A stretch of DNA of 64,000 nucleotides from Melastoma dodecandrum (taxonomy: Eukaryota > Streptophyta > Magnoliopsida > Myrtales > Melastomataceae), in NCBI GenBank assembly GCA_029817715.1, contig JARUPY010000546.1:1-64000 (forward strand), written 5' to 3'. The notes beneath the pieces were generated by a model. That model searched no databases. It was given only the letters and a program-made list of their open reading frames with translations, and was not told the DNA's origin. Both the position numbers and the translations under genes were made by a program. Shown here in pieces: positions 33,579-46,097 of this stretch; the first letter of the stretch is position 1, and each line of letters opens with the position of its first letter.

Positions 33579-35507
33579 ATGGATACTGTGGAGTTCGAGA
33601 GAAGGATTACCTGCGGAAAGGATGATGATTTGGCTGGAAAGAAGGGGGGAAATCAACGGAATGAGATGCCGGGGAAAATGGTCAGGAGAGCGAACTTGGA
33701 AAATGCACTATACTTGAATATCATAGAATATCCCCGTGGCAAAAGAAGCATGAAGTCTGTGATCGTTCCATATTCTCATGTTTCTGGAGCCAGGATCCCG
33801 AAAGTTCTGGTTACTCTGGACGAGAAGTATATTCGGCACTGCCTAAACGTGATTCACCTTGGGGCCGTTAAAGCAACCTCATATGACATCCCTTTCGGAC
33901 CCGACGCTTATTTGATGGGTTTGTTAAAGGATGGTACAGAGTGCAACTTCAAGAGCTTTGATGCAGGTGATGACTACACGGGATTAGACTTCACACATGT
34001 CGATGAGCCTATAGTGGGTTCCATCATGAAGACCAACAGCATTACGAATCTAATGAGGAGTCCGTTGTTCCAATGTTTTAATGATCTGGACCGGAATGAT
34101 GATGAGATTGAAGCAGGCAGGAATTCAAAGGGTAATGAGTTGACTTTTCCTGCTCGCTCGAGTATATGTTCATCTGAGAACTTAGAAGGCGATGCGACTA
34201 TTCCACTGCCATTCAACATTGGGACAGGGGCAAAGCACACGAGGTTTGCATCGACATCAAGCACATTCTCTCTCACTTCAGAACTGTCATCTTCCTCCTC
34301 TTCATCCTGCTGCTATTCTTCGTCGATAATTGGCACTATTTCCCAGGGGATGCTCCGTTGCGTCTGGAATGGACGCATTCCTCATTTTTCATTCTCACTA
34401 GATGATCAAAGGGAGTTATACATTGCCGAACCCATGAAGTTTGAGAATTCCAATGTCAGACCTAGTAACTGCATATATCTCTTCTATTCAAAGATCCACA
34501 GTCAGAAGGAGCTGGCTGCCCATCACCAGGGGCTTCAGCTTGTTGGTAAAATGAAAGTGTTGAGAACATCCTTCCTTGATCAAAGTTATTCGAGAACTTT
34601 GGGTACTGAGTTTGTATTGTATGGTGCTAGCACAAGCCATGATGGAGTAGGGTCCATGCAAGTGCAGAGCACTGCCGTTAGGAAAAGTAGAGGTTTGTCG
34701 AAGAAGGTGGTGGACGCATTCAGGAGCAGCCATGTTTCCAAACAAAGGAGTCTCATCGGACTTACTGGCGGGAGTTTTATGTCAGATATTCATTCAGCGG
34801 AGCTATGCCTAGATGTGCTTGATCCATTGACAAATAGGGATGAGCTTTTGGGAGACTATATTCCTCCAAACCTTGAGTTGGCTGCAATTGTCACAAAGGA
34901 TCACGTGAAAGAGCATCAGCAGGTTGAAACTGGAGGTTGGGGCCTGAAATTCCTGAAATATAATGGCCTCCAGCCAGAGATGGGCGTTCTGACTACCCCA
35001 CCACCTTCTGATACTTGCCATCTCGATTCTGACAGCTGCTCATCCAGTATGAAGGTTATTATCCCTGCAGGTATACATGGAGGACCACGAACGCCAGCCG
35101 GTGGCCCGTCTAGTTTATTTGAAAGATGGAGGTCTGGCGGGCATTGTGATTGTGGTGGGTGGGATCTGGGTTGCCCTTTGAGGATTCTGAAGACTAGATC
35201 GGATAAAGAAGAAAATGCTCCTCTGTCCAGGGAATTTGATTTATACCTGGAGGTGGGTTTGATGATCATCTTGCCATTAATTCACACGTGCTATCGGTAC
35301 CAAATTCGCGTAGGAGTTAAACACTCACTGTGTTGTTTCTTCTTCTCACAGGGCTCGGAACATAACCTTCCACTCATTAGGATGACAAACATCCGCAACG
35401 ATCTATACCTCGTTCATTTCAGATCGAATCTTTCCGCCCTGCAGTCTTTCTCGATTGCAGTTGCCCACATTCATAGGCAAATCCCTGCTTTCCCCGAGTC
35501 AAGTTAA
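33579..35507 (+). CDS. DUF3527-domain protein
   Basis: Plant-specific family of unknown biochemical role. ATG 33,579 is the first Met of the open frame (MDTVEFERR). Coding exons are 33,579-35,252 and 35,352-35,507. The intervening 99 bases form a GT-AG intron that happens to be an open multiple of three, so unspliced transcripts would add 33 residues. The spliced product is 609 residues. The N-terminal half has basic and Ser-rich stretches (a poly-Ser run near residues 230-245). The C-terminal DUF3527 part shows 'GGHCDCGGWDLGCPL', then after the intron 'GSEHNLPLIRMTNIRNDLYL' and a final FSIAVAHIHRQIPAF motif. No membrane segment. No coding break seen. Family members are often somewhat longer, so an additional 5' coding exon is possible. 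Confidence 0.85.
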   Translation: MDTVEFERRITCGKDDDLAGKKGGNQRNEMPGKMVRRANLENALYLNIIEYPRGKRSMKSVIVPYSHVSGARIPKVLVTLDEKYIRHCLNVIHLGAVKATSYDIPFGPDAYLMGLLKDGTECNFKSFDAGDDYTGLDFTHVDEPIVGSIMKTNSITNLMRSPLFQCFNDLDRNDDEIEAGRNSKGNELTFPARSSICSSENLEGDATIPLPFNIGTGAKHTRFASTSSTFSLTSELSSSSSSSCCYSSSIIGTISQGMLRCVWNGRIPHFSFSLDDQRELYIAEPMKFENSNVRPSNCIYLFYSKIHSQKELAAHHQGLQLVGKMKVLRTSFLDQSYSRTLGTEFVLYGASTSHDGVGSMQVQSTAVRKSRGLSKKVVDAFRSSHVSKQRSLIGLTGGSFMSDIHSAELCLDVLDPLTNRDELLGDYIPPNLELAAIVTKDHVKEHQQVETGGWGLKFLKYNGLQPEMGVLTTPPPSDTCHLDSDSCSSSMKVIIPAGIHGGPRTPAGGPSSLFERWRSGGHCDCGGWDLGCPLRILKTRSDKEENAPLSREFDLYLEVGLMIILPLIHTCYRYQIRVGVKHSLCCFFFSQGSEHNLPLIRMTNIRNDLYLVHFRSNLSALQSFSIAVAHIHRQIPAFPESS

Positions 35508-36062
35508 GAGACGCGACGATCAGTCCCATAACATGTAGAACGAGGCTTCGGTTCATTTCAAGGCTTGATGATACCGGCCGACATCTTCCCTAAAGATGTC
35601 TCTGTCGATAGATTGATTACATTCATTCAAACTTCTTTTTGGGGAGCTTAGAGATCTTCTCGGTCTTGCGGAGTTGGTTCTACCTCCGCCCCAAGTGCTT
35701 CGTTCATGTTCTTTTATCGATTGAATGAAGTATATGCTCTCCGGCCGAAGCACGGTATGGTAATCTGCGGCTCTCGGCTCAGGGGAATGTATGTATTGAT
35801 TTGATCAGAACTAAAACGTTTATTTTGCTATTTGACTGAATGCTTGAAGTTATTACAGAAGATTTGCTAGTAGGAAGCCATTTTGTTGTTGATTTCTTCC
35901 TCTCGTGAACAAATGTAGGGGTGAAAGAATAGATCGTAATATTTAGAAATAAATTTCATGCGAGTATGATGAGAGAACAGAAGTCGAGGGATCAAATTGT
36001 AATTGCACATTCAGAAGAAGAAACCATTGACCGCATAGCCCGCCGACATGCTCGTCAGCCTC
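35508..36062. other. 3' flank of DUF3527 gene and upstream DNA of RPL23
   Basis: Likely 3' UTR of the DUF3527 gene, with AATAAA-like words near 35,947. No further gene. Confidence 0.4.
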
Positions 36063-36083
36063 CTATATATAGGGAAAACCCTA
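36063..36083 (+). promoter_or_regulatory. TATA box plus telo-box of the RPL23 promoter
   Basis: 'ctatatatagg' is followed at once by 'aaaaccctag' (36,075-36,084). The AAACCCTA telo-box close to the start site is typical of plant ribosomal protein promoters. Without the solo LTR the TATA-to-ATG distance would be about 70 bases. Confidence 0.7.
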
Positions 36084-36112
36084 GCAGCGCCGACATCATT
36101 CTCCTCTCCGGG

Positions 36113-36250
36113 ATGAAGACTTTGGAGATTCCCAGAAAGAGCAAGAAGAAGAAAGGAACAGAAGAAACAGGGGAAGAGAAGAAGCAGAAAGGAGAAGAAG
36201 AAGAAAGGGACAAAATCTGTGTAGAAACCGAATGTTGTATTACCAAATGA
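36113..36250 (+). CDS. upstream ORF created by the solo LTR (45 codons)
   Basis: The junction of target site and LTR makes an ATG at 36,113-36,115. The frame runs 45 codons of Lys/Glu-rich sequence to a stop at 36,250, all upstream of the RPL23 ATG. If transcription starts near the TATA box at 36,063, this would be the first ATG scanned. Not expected to encode a functional protein. Confidence 0.35.
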   Translation: MKTLEIPRKSKKKKGTEETGEEKKQKGEEEERDKICVETECCITK

Positions 36251-36409
36251 TCTGTACAGTGTCCTTTTATAGTAAGGACTACATCATCATATTGTCTAAC
36301 AAACTCTGAGAGGCTAACTCCCTCTTATCCTTCCTTATCTCTATTTTGATTAATTGGACTGGGCTCATTCATCTTGGCTTCCTCTTCTTCTTCTTTTAAC
36401 AGTCCAACA
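36114..36409 (-). mobile_element. solo LTR, 296 bp, in the RPL23 5' leader
   Basis: Flanked by identical 'cggga' (36,109-36,113 and 36,410-36,414). Read on the minus strand it starts 'tgttggactgttaaaagaag' and ends in '...tcttca', the TG...CA pattern of LTRs. It holds a minus-strand TATA-like 'actataaaagga' (around 36,270) and a downstream pyrimidine-rich stretch. No internal domain, so it is a solo LTR. Its insertion separates the RPL23 promoter from the ATG. Confidence 0.9.
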
Positions 36410-36434
36410 CGGGATTCCTCTCCCCCCGGGAAAA

Positions 36435-37568
<1,134 letters not shown>

Positions 37569-38378
37569 TTTAGCCGTGAGGATTTGGCGGAAAGGTCTTC
37601 AGCCTCTGTGGTGGCGGAGATCTGAGTGTGTTTAGGTTACCAATAGTTAATTGTTAATGGTTTTTTTGCATCAATTCTCTAGTGTGGTTTTCTGTTCAAC
37701 ATGGAGGTACCAAATAATTTCCCAACAATATTTCCCCTCTTGCCCGTGTTTTCATTTCCGGGTGAATCATGAAATTGGCATGGCACAGTGGTTGTGCACT
37801 TTAACATGGGGGAGCTCGACTTCAGCATTTCATTAGTAAATAATTTGACTACTCTTAAAGTTTTAATAATAGCATCTGTCATTCAAACAAATCAGTTGAA
37901 GTGTTAAAAGCTTTCTGGAGGTGTTGTTATAGCTTTGTCAAGATCCTCCTGCAAACCGTGAAAACATACCATTATATCTGCAGATAATTCAGAGCTTTTT
38001 TGTCTAAATCTTCTTGCCGCGGTTTCTTGTTAGGATGCTGAAGGTCTAACCAGAAAAAGAAGAATGCCTGCGACAAACAACACTCTGCGACAATCTTTTC
38101 CAAACAAAGAAATCCACCCACACATGCTTAATCCCTTGACACCCCATAAGATGGTTAGCAGGCAAAGCAAAACCTTTAGCCGCTTATCATTGGGCATCAA
38201 GTTTCCGATGCAGACAGGCAAATTTCAGCTAATGTTATGTAAACAGCACCCTGACTAGCAAACAATCCTAAAAATTGTTGTATCCTTTGTCCTTGACCAG
38301 ACACTGGATCACAAAGCAGCCAAAATCCTCGATACAGGGCGAGATTATTGGTGGATACTGGAACAAGAAAATACCTCT
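37569..38378. other. 3' flanks between RPL23 and threonine synthase
   Basis: Convergent 3' ends; no other gene recognised. Confidence 0.4.
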
Positions 38379-40061
<1,683 letters not shown>

Positions 40062-40486
40062 CTAATATTATATCTCATCCAACACCCAAACCCCTCTTCA
40101 CTACCTTATTACATGAAAATAGCTCTCGGTCCCTTACTAAAAGCAATGGTAATAATTTTCTCCAGTTTGCGTATAGTCTTTCCCTGTCTATGCATGCGCC
40201 ATTGCCAATGCCACCTTCCTGTACTTAAAATCAGCTGAATGTAACCTCGGGAGCCGCAGCCACCGGTGCCGGAACCGCCTGAATCCGCTGATCCTGACAC
40301 GCCCCGCCACTACCTTCATTCTCGTCCTCAGACTCTTTGCACTGCTACAGCTACCACCTCGTTTCGACCTCGAACCTTTCCTCCTCTGTACACCGACTAT
40401 GTTTCCCAAGCACCCGCATCCTGCACGATTTATGACAGAAACCTTAGCACGGCATTGCATGGCCAGGCTGCAGTTTAACGCAATGC

Positions 40487-41896
40487 CTAGTTTCTTCTTT
40501 TTTCACCTCGTGGTTCCACGGCTACGTCGTCTTGATCCCCTTCGTAACCGGTGGGATGGAGGACCTGGAAGAGATTTCGAACATCACGGAGTAATGAGAG
40601 TGGGGAGGGGATGGAGGAATATGCTGGCAGAGAGTTTACCTCGACGAGATTATTCAAACGATTACGCATCCTCCTCTGTAAGAAACCACGGGTGGCCTAA
40701 GCGAAGACGCCGCGAGATCAAGAAATAGATTAGAACTACGGAAACCTTTTGTTCCACGCCTCGCAAATGTTACGATTACCTTGACGTAATGCTTCACTAG
40801 TGTGTGGAAATTAAGCAGATTCCAAACTGTCTTGTCCATCCGCTTGCCTTTTAAATGCCGCGGTGAAATTTCTGTTCCAGAGTAGATGAAATCGTTAGTA
40901 TGTATGTATGCATTTCTTTATCAAAGTCCGAAGAATGTAGGCTGATGGCCGACCGAACGACACGAATCCTCCGTTCGTGCTGAGGTCCTCAAGTGATTCC
41001 CCCATCAACTCTGGTGGAGGGATCGGCGACCAAGTGCAAGCTGGGGCCCTCGACCATTTCTCCGAACTGCTCAAGTCCGTTAGTCCCTGAAACAGTGCGA
41101 TAGCCACAACAATGTCCGCGTTTTCCCTGAAACGCATCGGGAACACACAAGAGATTTTCCCGGGCAGTCCGACTATGAAAAAGGGCTCTTTTGGATTATG
41201 CTCAAGTTTGATCGGACTGATGATGCCATGATACTTGACATTCTGCAGTACATCCTTGAGCCAATGGATTAATATCGTCGCTCGCAAGGCAGATATCTCT
41301 CCAATGATCTTCAGAGAATCTGAAACTAGGAAAATCACGGCGAAGCAAAAGTGAAGTTTAAACTTCTGATGAACAATTCGAACTTGCAGACTAGCCAGAA
41401 CCTTTGCCTCCTGGGATCCGGTCGAAGTCTAGTCTCAAAGTGAGCTGATATCCCTCCTTAGGAGGTTTGACGATGTCGATCGCATCCGGGCATATCCTCT
41501 CAACGATCTGCACAACAGAGCCAGGCCCTCTCGCGGCAGTCACGTCCCGAGACAGAATCAGGGCCGACATAGAGAGGTAAACTACTCTGTCTTGATCTGT
41601 TCCCGAAGACTACACACATTTTTCGCCGTGATAAGATGGGGCGAGTGGCAAAACGCACGTCAACAACAAACTCGCGAATATACCTGAACATGGTACTCAA
41701 CTGCGCCGAATTCATATAGGCGTTGATCGATGGCTCTGGGTTTGGTAGCCCTGCATAAAGAACGCAGCTCAAACCATAACCATCAGCAGACGCGCCCAGA
41801 ATCGACCATGAAACCGGAATCTCATTGCTGCACGTACCTGTAGAGACTAAGCAACGTGTCCTTGAGCGCCGGCGAGGCCTTCTCGAAAAATGTCAT
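40487..41896 (-). CDS. ARPC2B: actin-related protein 2/3 complex subunit 2 (ARPC2B-like)
   Basis: Structural subunit of the ARP2/3 complex, which nucleates branched actin filaments in the cytoplasm. Seven exons on the minus strand by GT-AG and phase: 41,896-41,838, 41,750-41,684, 41,609-41,402, 41,319-40,954, 40,871-40,780, 40,696-40,640 and 40,564-40,487, giving 308 residues. It starts MTFFEKASPALKDTLLSLYR, as in the ARPC2B branch. Other landmarks are LYEFGAVEYHVQ, PPKEGYQLTLRLDF, EPFFIVGLPGKISCVFPMRF, CTWSPIPPPEL, EDLSTNGGFVSF and DKTVWNLLNFHTLVKHYVK, then a basic C-terminal helix TRGFLQRRMRNRLNNLVE. Every junction keeps the frame. It lies tandem to threonine synthase (512 bp apart) and divergent from the unc-13 gene. 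Assignment to branch B rather than A rests on the N-terminus. Confidence 0.88.
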
Positions 41897-42663
41897 CTTC
41901 CCTGTAAAAGCTTGGGGGGGGAGTTCAAAATGTTAGCGGATGTGAGTGTTTTAGGTTTAGGTGAAGGAGAAATGGGTTTGTTGGCAGACAGAAATCATGT
42001 CGCTGGTAAATTGGTTTGACAACATCCGAAGCAATTCCACTTGGCCGGGGAGTTCGGTTAATATGTCATACGTCTGACCAATCGGAATTCCAGCAATCAA
42101 CTCTTACTTCCTTTTTTGGTTATCATTCTAGAAAAATTAAGTGAATTAACTCGATTTTTCATTCAACATTTTTAAAAATTTACGAGTAAGATAAATTTGA
42201 AGTGAATGATATGTTACTCTCTTATGATGGAGCCTTCGATTGCAATGCACTCCACATTTTTCACCCCCGGGACATAAACACGCAAGAGACCATCCGATGC
42301 AAACTCATGGACAAAAGAAAATCATCAATTCGTAGATCCTGAAAAGCGCACGGCTTGCTGCATTCAGATGGCGACAGATGTCTGCATACTTTTTTTTTTT
42401 GGGGGGGATGGGGAGGGTGGGGTTGGCAGGCATGGCAGGATGAACAACGTCCAATCGATTCCCATCTCCTCTCTTACATCCTTCGAAACTGTCTTGTCAA
42501 ATCTTAGAAAACCATAAAACAAAACAACGTAAGATCTCTTCCCCACCCTGAAAAACAGGGTGGAAGACTACGGACGCTCTGAGGCTTTCCACCCTCGTCC
42601 CCTTCCTTCCCCCCATCTCTCCCTCCCTTCTTCAGTTACGTAACCGCCTTACCGACGTCCAAT
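41897..42663. promoter_or_regulatory. shared upstream region of ARPC2B and the unc-13 gene
   Basis: The two start codons face away from each other with 767 bases between them, so the promoters must share this stretch. It has a run of T/G near 42,391-42,408 and a CT-rich leader before the unc-13 ATG. No gene inside. Confidence 0.5.
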
Positions 42664-45600
42664 ATGGGCCACCACGCCGCCTGCCGCGACTCCTTCCCCA
42701 GGGCTGCCGACGATACGGCGTCCCCCCACGTCCTCGAATCCCCCTTCCCGAAGCTCCAGGGCCTGAACGAGGATGACCTCCGCGAGACTGCCTACGAGAT
42801 CTTCTTCACCGCTTGCCGATCCTCCCCTGGGTTCGGGGGGAGGAATGCCCTGGCTTATTACACGTCGTCGGCTTTGCAGGACGGGGGAGGAGGAGGCTCC
42901 CATGGCGCATCCGGCTCCGGGGCTGCGGCATCGACTTCAGGGGGAGGGAGACAGAATGGGGTGGGGATGGCGCCAACGAGCAAGGTGAAGAAGGCTCTCG
43001 GGTTGAGGATGTTAAAGAGGTCGCATTCGAAGAAGATTGTTTCGTCTAATGTAAGGGGGAGTTTGACGGGGGGACCGTCATCACCGAGTTGGCATAATTC
43101 AGGGGACGCGTCGAGCCCCAGGCTTGGGTACACCGTGCCGCTGGCCTCGAGGCCGAGGAGACCGATGACGTCCGCGGAGATCATGCGGCAACAGATGCGG
43201 GTGATGGAGCATAATGATAACCGGCTGAGGAAGACGATCATGAGGACTCTCGTCGGCCAGGTAATTCTACTCTTTCGTTATTCCGCCGTGTTGTTTGAAT
43301 GGGAACGATTTTATTCGCGTTTTTCGAATTTTTGTTTGGGCTGTTATTGTATCAGATGGGAAGGCGTGCAGAGACGATCATCCTTCCGCTCGAGCTGCTC
43401 CGGCACGTAAAGCCATCCGAGTTCAGTAACTCGATGGAGTACCACAGCTGGCAGAGACGCCAGCTGAAGGTTCTCGAGGTGGGGCTGCTCCAGCACCCCT
43501 TGATACCGCTGGAGAAAACGAACACGACTGCGGTCCGGTTCCAGGAAACCATCCGGTCCTGTCAGGAAAAAGCCCTTGATATAGGGAAGAATTCTGATGC
43601 CATGAGGACTTTCTGCAACTATGTCGTGTCCCTCGCGTGGAGAAGTCCGAACGGGACACCCAACGACACCTGCCACTGGGCCGATGGATTCCCCCTCAAC
43701 ATCCACATCTATGTCGCTCTCCTGCAGTCGGTCTTCGACCTGAGGGACGAGACATGTGTGCTGGACGAGGTCGATGAGCTGCTCGAGCTTATCAAGAAAA
43801 CATGGTCCACTTTGGGGATCAACAGGCCGACCCACAATGTTTGCTTTGCATGGGTCCTTTTTCGACAGTACATCCAGACAATGGAAATCGAATCAGACCT
43901 TCTCTCGGCATCCCAGGCCATGCTGGCCGAAGTTTCAAAGGATGCTAAGAAACCGGACCGGGAAGCCATCTTTGTCAGGGTCCTGACGTTGGTGTTGTCG
44001 TCGATCAAGGACTGGTCGGAGAAGAGGCTGCGCAACTATCATGAATACTTCCAGAGAGGGACGGTCGGCTTGATAGAGAGTATCCTTCCTCTCACCTTGG
44101 CTGCATCAACAATCTACGGAGAAAATGTGCTGATACAGGCAATGGGCCCTCTGGATGCGAAGGATTTGCCTGCCCCGGATGTATCCCGGGATCAAGTGGA
44201 CGAGTACATCAGATCGTCTCTCAGAAATGCGTTTGCCAAGGTTTGTTCAAAAACACCCCTCGATTCACTCTATCTGTCCATACGGAGATCTTGTTCATTC
44301 TTGTGGTTGATTCTCGAATTAGTTGCTCGATAACGGGACAATCTGTCATGGGTCGGACGTCAATGGCGGTGGGAGCCAAGAGCTGTTGAAGTTGGCTGAC
44401 AAGACGGAAGAACTGGCCCTAAGAGAGCGCGAACATTTCAGTCCGATTCTGAAGAAATGGCAACCAGCTGCAGCTGGAGTTGCAGCGGTAGTCCTTCACA
44501 ACTGCTACGGCTTGCTCCTAAAGAAGTACCTGAGCAACGCCACGAACCTTAGTAGTGTAATAGCCGAGTTACTCCACCGTGCAGAGAAGCTTGAGAAGTT
44601 CCTTGTCCAGATGGTCGTGGAAGACTGCACAGAATGTGAGGATGGTGGCAAATCAGTCGTCAGGGAGATGGTCCCATACGAAATCGATCATGTCATCCTG
44701 ATGCTGCTGAAACGGTGGACGGACGAAAAGCTCAAGAAAGGAAAGGAATGCCTTCGCAGAGCTAAAGAAACTGAAGTAAGTTCCGGCGATGATGATGAAT
44801 CGACATCAAAAATAAGGAACAAGCAGCATCCTCACTGAGTTGAATTTTTTTTGACAGAACTGGAACCCAAAGTCAAAGACGGAGCCCTACGCGCAATCGG
44901 CTGTAGATTTGATGAAGTTCGTGAAGGAGATGGTGGATGAGTTCCTCGGCATACCGATAGGAATCAATGAGGATTCAATCCAGGACCTCACCGAAGGGCT
45001 CGGCCACCTCCTGCATGAATACATTTCCTTCGTCGCTTCCTGTGGTGAGCTCCCCTCACATCTCCTTCCCCTTGATCTGCATCGTCATTGATCCGTCAGC
45101 TAATAGGTTTCCACTCTGGTATTTCATAGGTATTAAACAGAGTTACCTCCCATCGCTTCCGCCCTTAACGAGATGCCAGAAAAGCTCAAGTTTCTCGAAG
45201 CTATGGAAGAAGACGACTCCCTGCAGTGTAATTGTGGAGGAAACCCACCTTGTCAGCTTGAGAGACGGTCACAACCCTCGGCCGTCGACAAGTCGTGGGA
45301 CCCAGAGGCTTTACGTCCGCCTGAACAGCCTACACTACCTGCTCACACACCTCCACTCCCTCAATAAGATCATCTCCTTGTCGCCGAAACTCTCACCAAC
45401 TCATTACCGTTACACAAATCGCCGAAAGCAGGGTGGCCAGGCGACCTACTTTGATATCCCCAAGGTGGCGATCCAGGCGGCATGCCAGCACGTTTCGGAG
45501 GTGGCGGCCTACCGTTTGATCTTCTCCGACTCAAGCAGTGCCATCCATGACCACCTCTACGTGGGCAACGTCGCGAATTCACGCATAAGGCCATTTTTGC

Positions 45601-46097
45601 GCATCCTGAAGCAGAACTTGTCTCTTCTCTGTGCGATCCTGACAGACCGGGCTCAGCTTCTAGCCGCGAAAGAGATAATGAAGGCGTGTTTCGAGGCCTA
45701 CCTCACGGTCTTGCTCGCCGGGGGGAGTGCACGAGTCTTCAACAAGACAGACAGCAAGATGATTGAGGAGGACTTTGAGAGCCTCAAACAGGTGTTCTGC
45801 TCCAGCGGAGAAGGGTTGATAGCTGAGGATGTGGTCCAGCACGAGTCAGAGAAAGTCCAAGGGGTAATCTCCCTGATGAGTACTCCAACCGAGCATCTCA
45901 TCGAGGACTTCTGCATCATCACGTGCGAAACGAGCGGGGTAGGGATCATGAATGCAGGGGAGAAGCTGCCGTTGCCACCAACGACAAGGAGGTGGCATCG
46001 GTCCGACCCGAACACAATACTGAGAGTCCTCTGCCACAGGAACGACAGGGCCGCAGACCAGTTCCTGAAGAGGTCATTCCACCTCATGAAACGATGA
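42664..46097 (+). CDS. protein unc-13 homologue (MUN/DUF810 family, PATROL1-like)
   Basis: Large MUN-domain protein; the Arabidopsis relative PATROL1 promotes delivery of a plasma-membrane proton ATPase, acting in vesicle tethering. Five exons, all GT-AG and in phase: 42,664-43,260, 43,356-44,240, 44,323-44,775, 44,858-45,044 and 45,130-46,097, for 1,029 residues, the usual family size. The N-terminus has the family signature 'LNEDDLRETAYEIFFTACRS', then a Gly/Ser-rich linker and 'RPRRPMTSAEIMRQQMRV'. The DUF810 body follows with 'EREHFSPILKKWQPAAAGVA', 'YFDIPKVAIQAACQHVSEVA' and 'MSTPTEHLIEDFCIIT'; the C-terminus is DQFLKRSFHLMKR. No break found. Exon 3 starts at TTG following 'attag', so no local ATG is needed. 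Confidence 0.92.
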
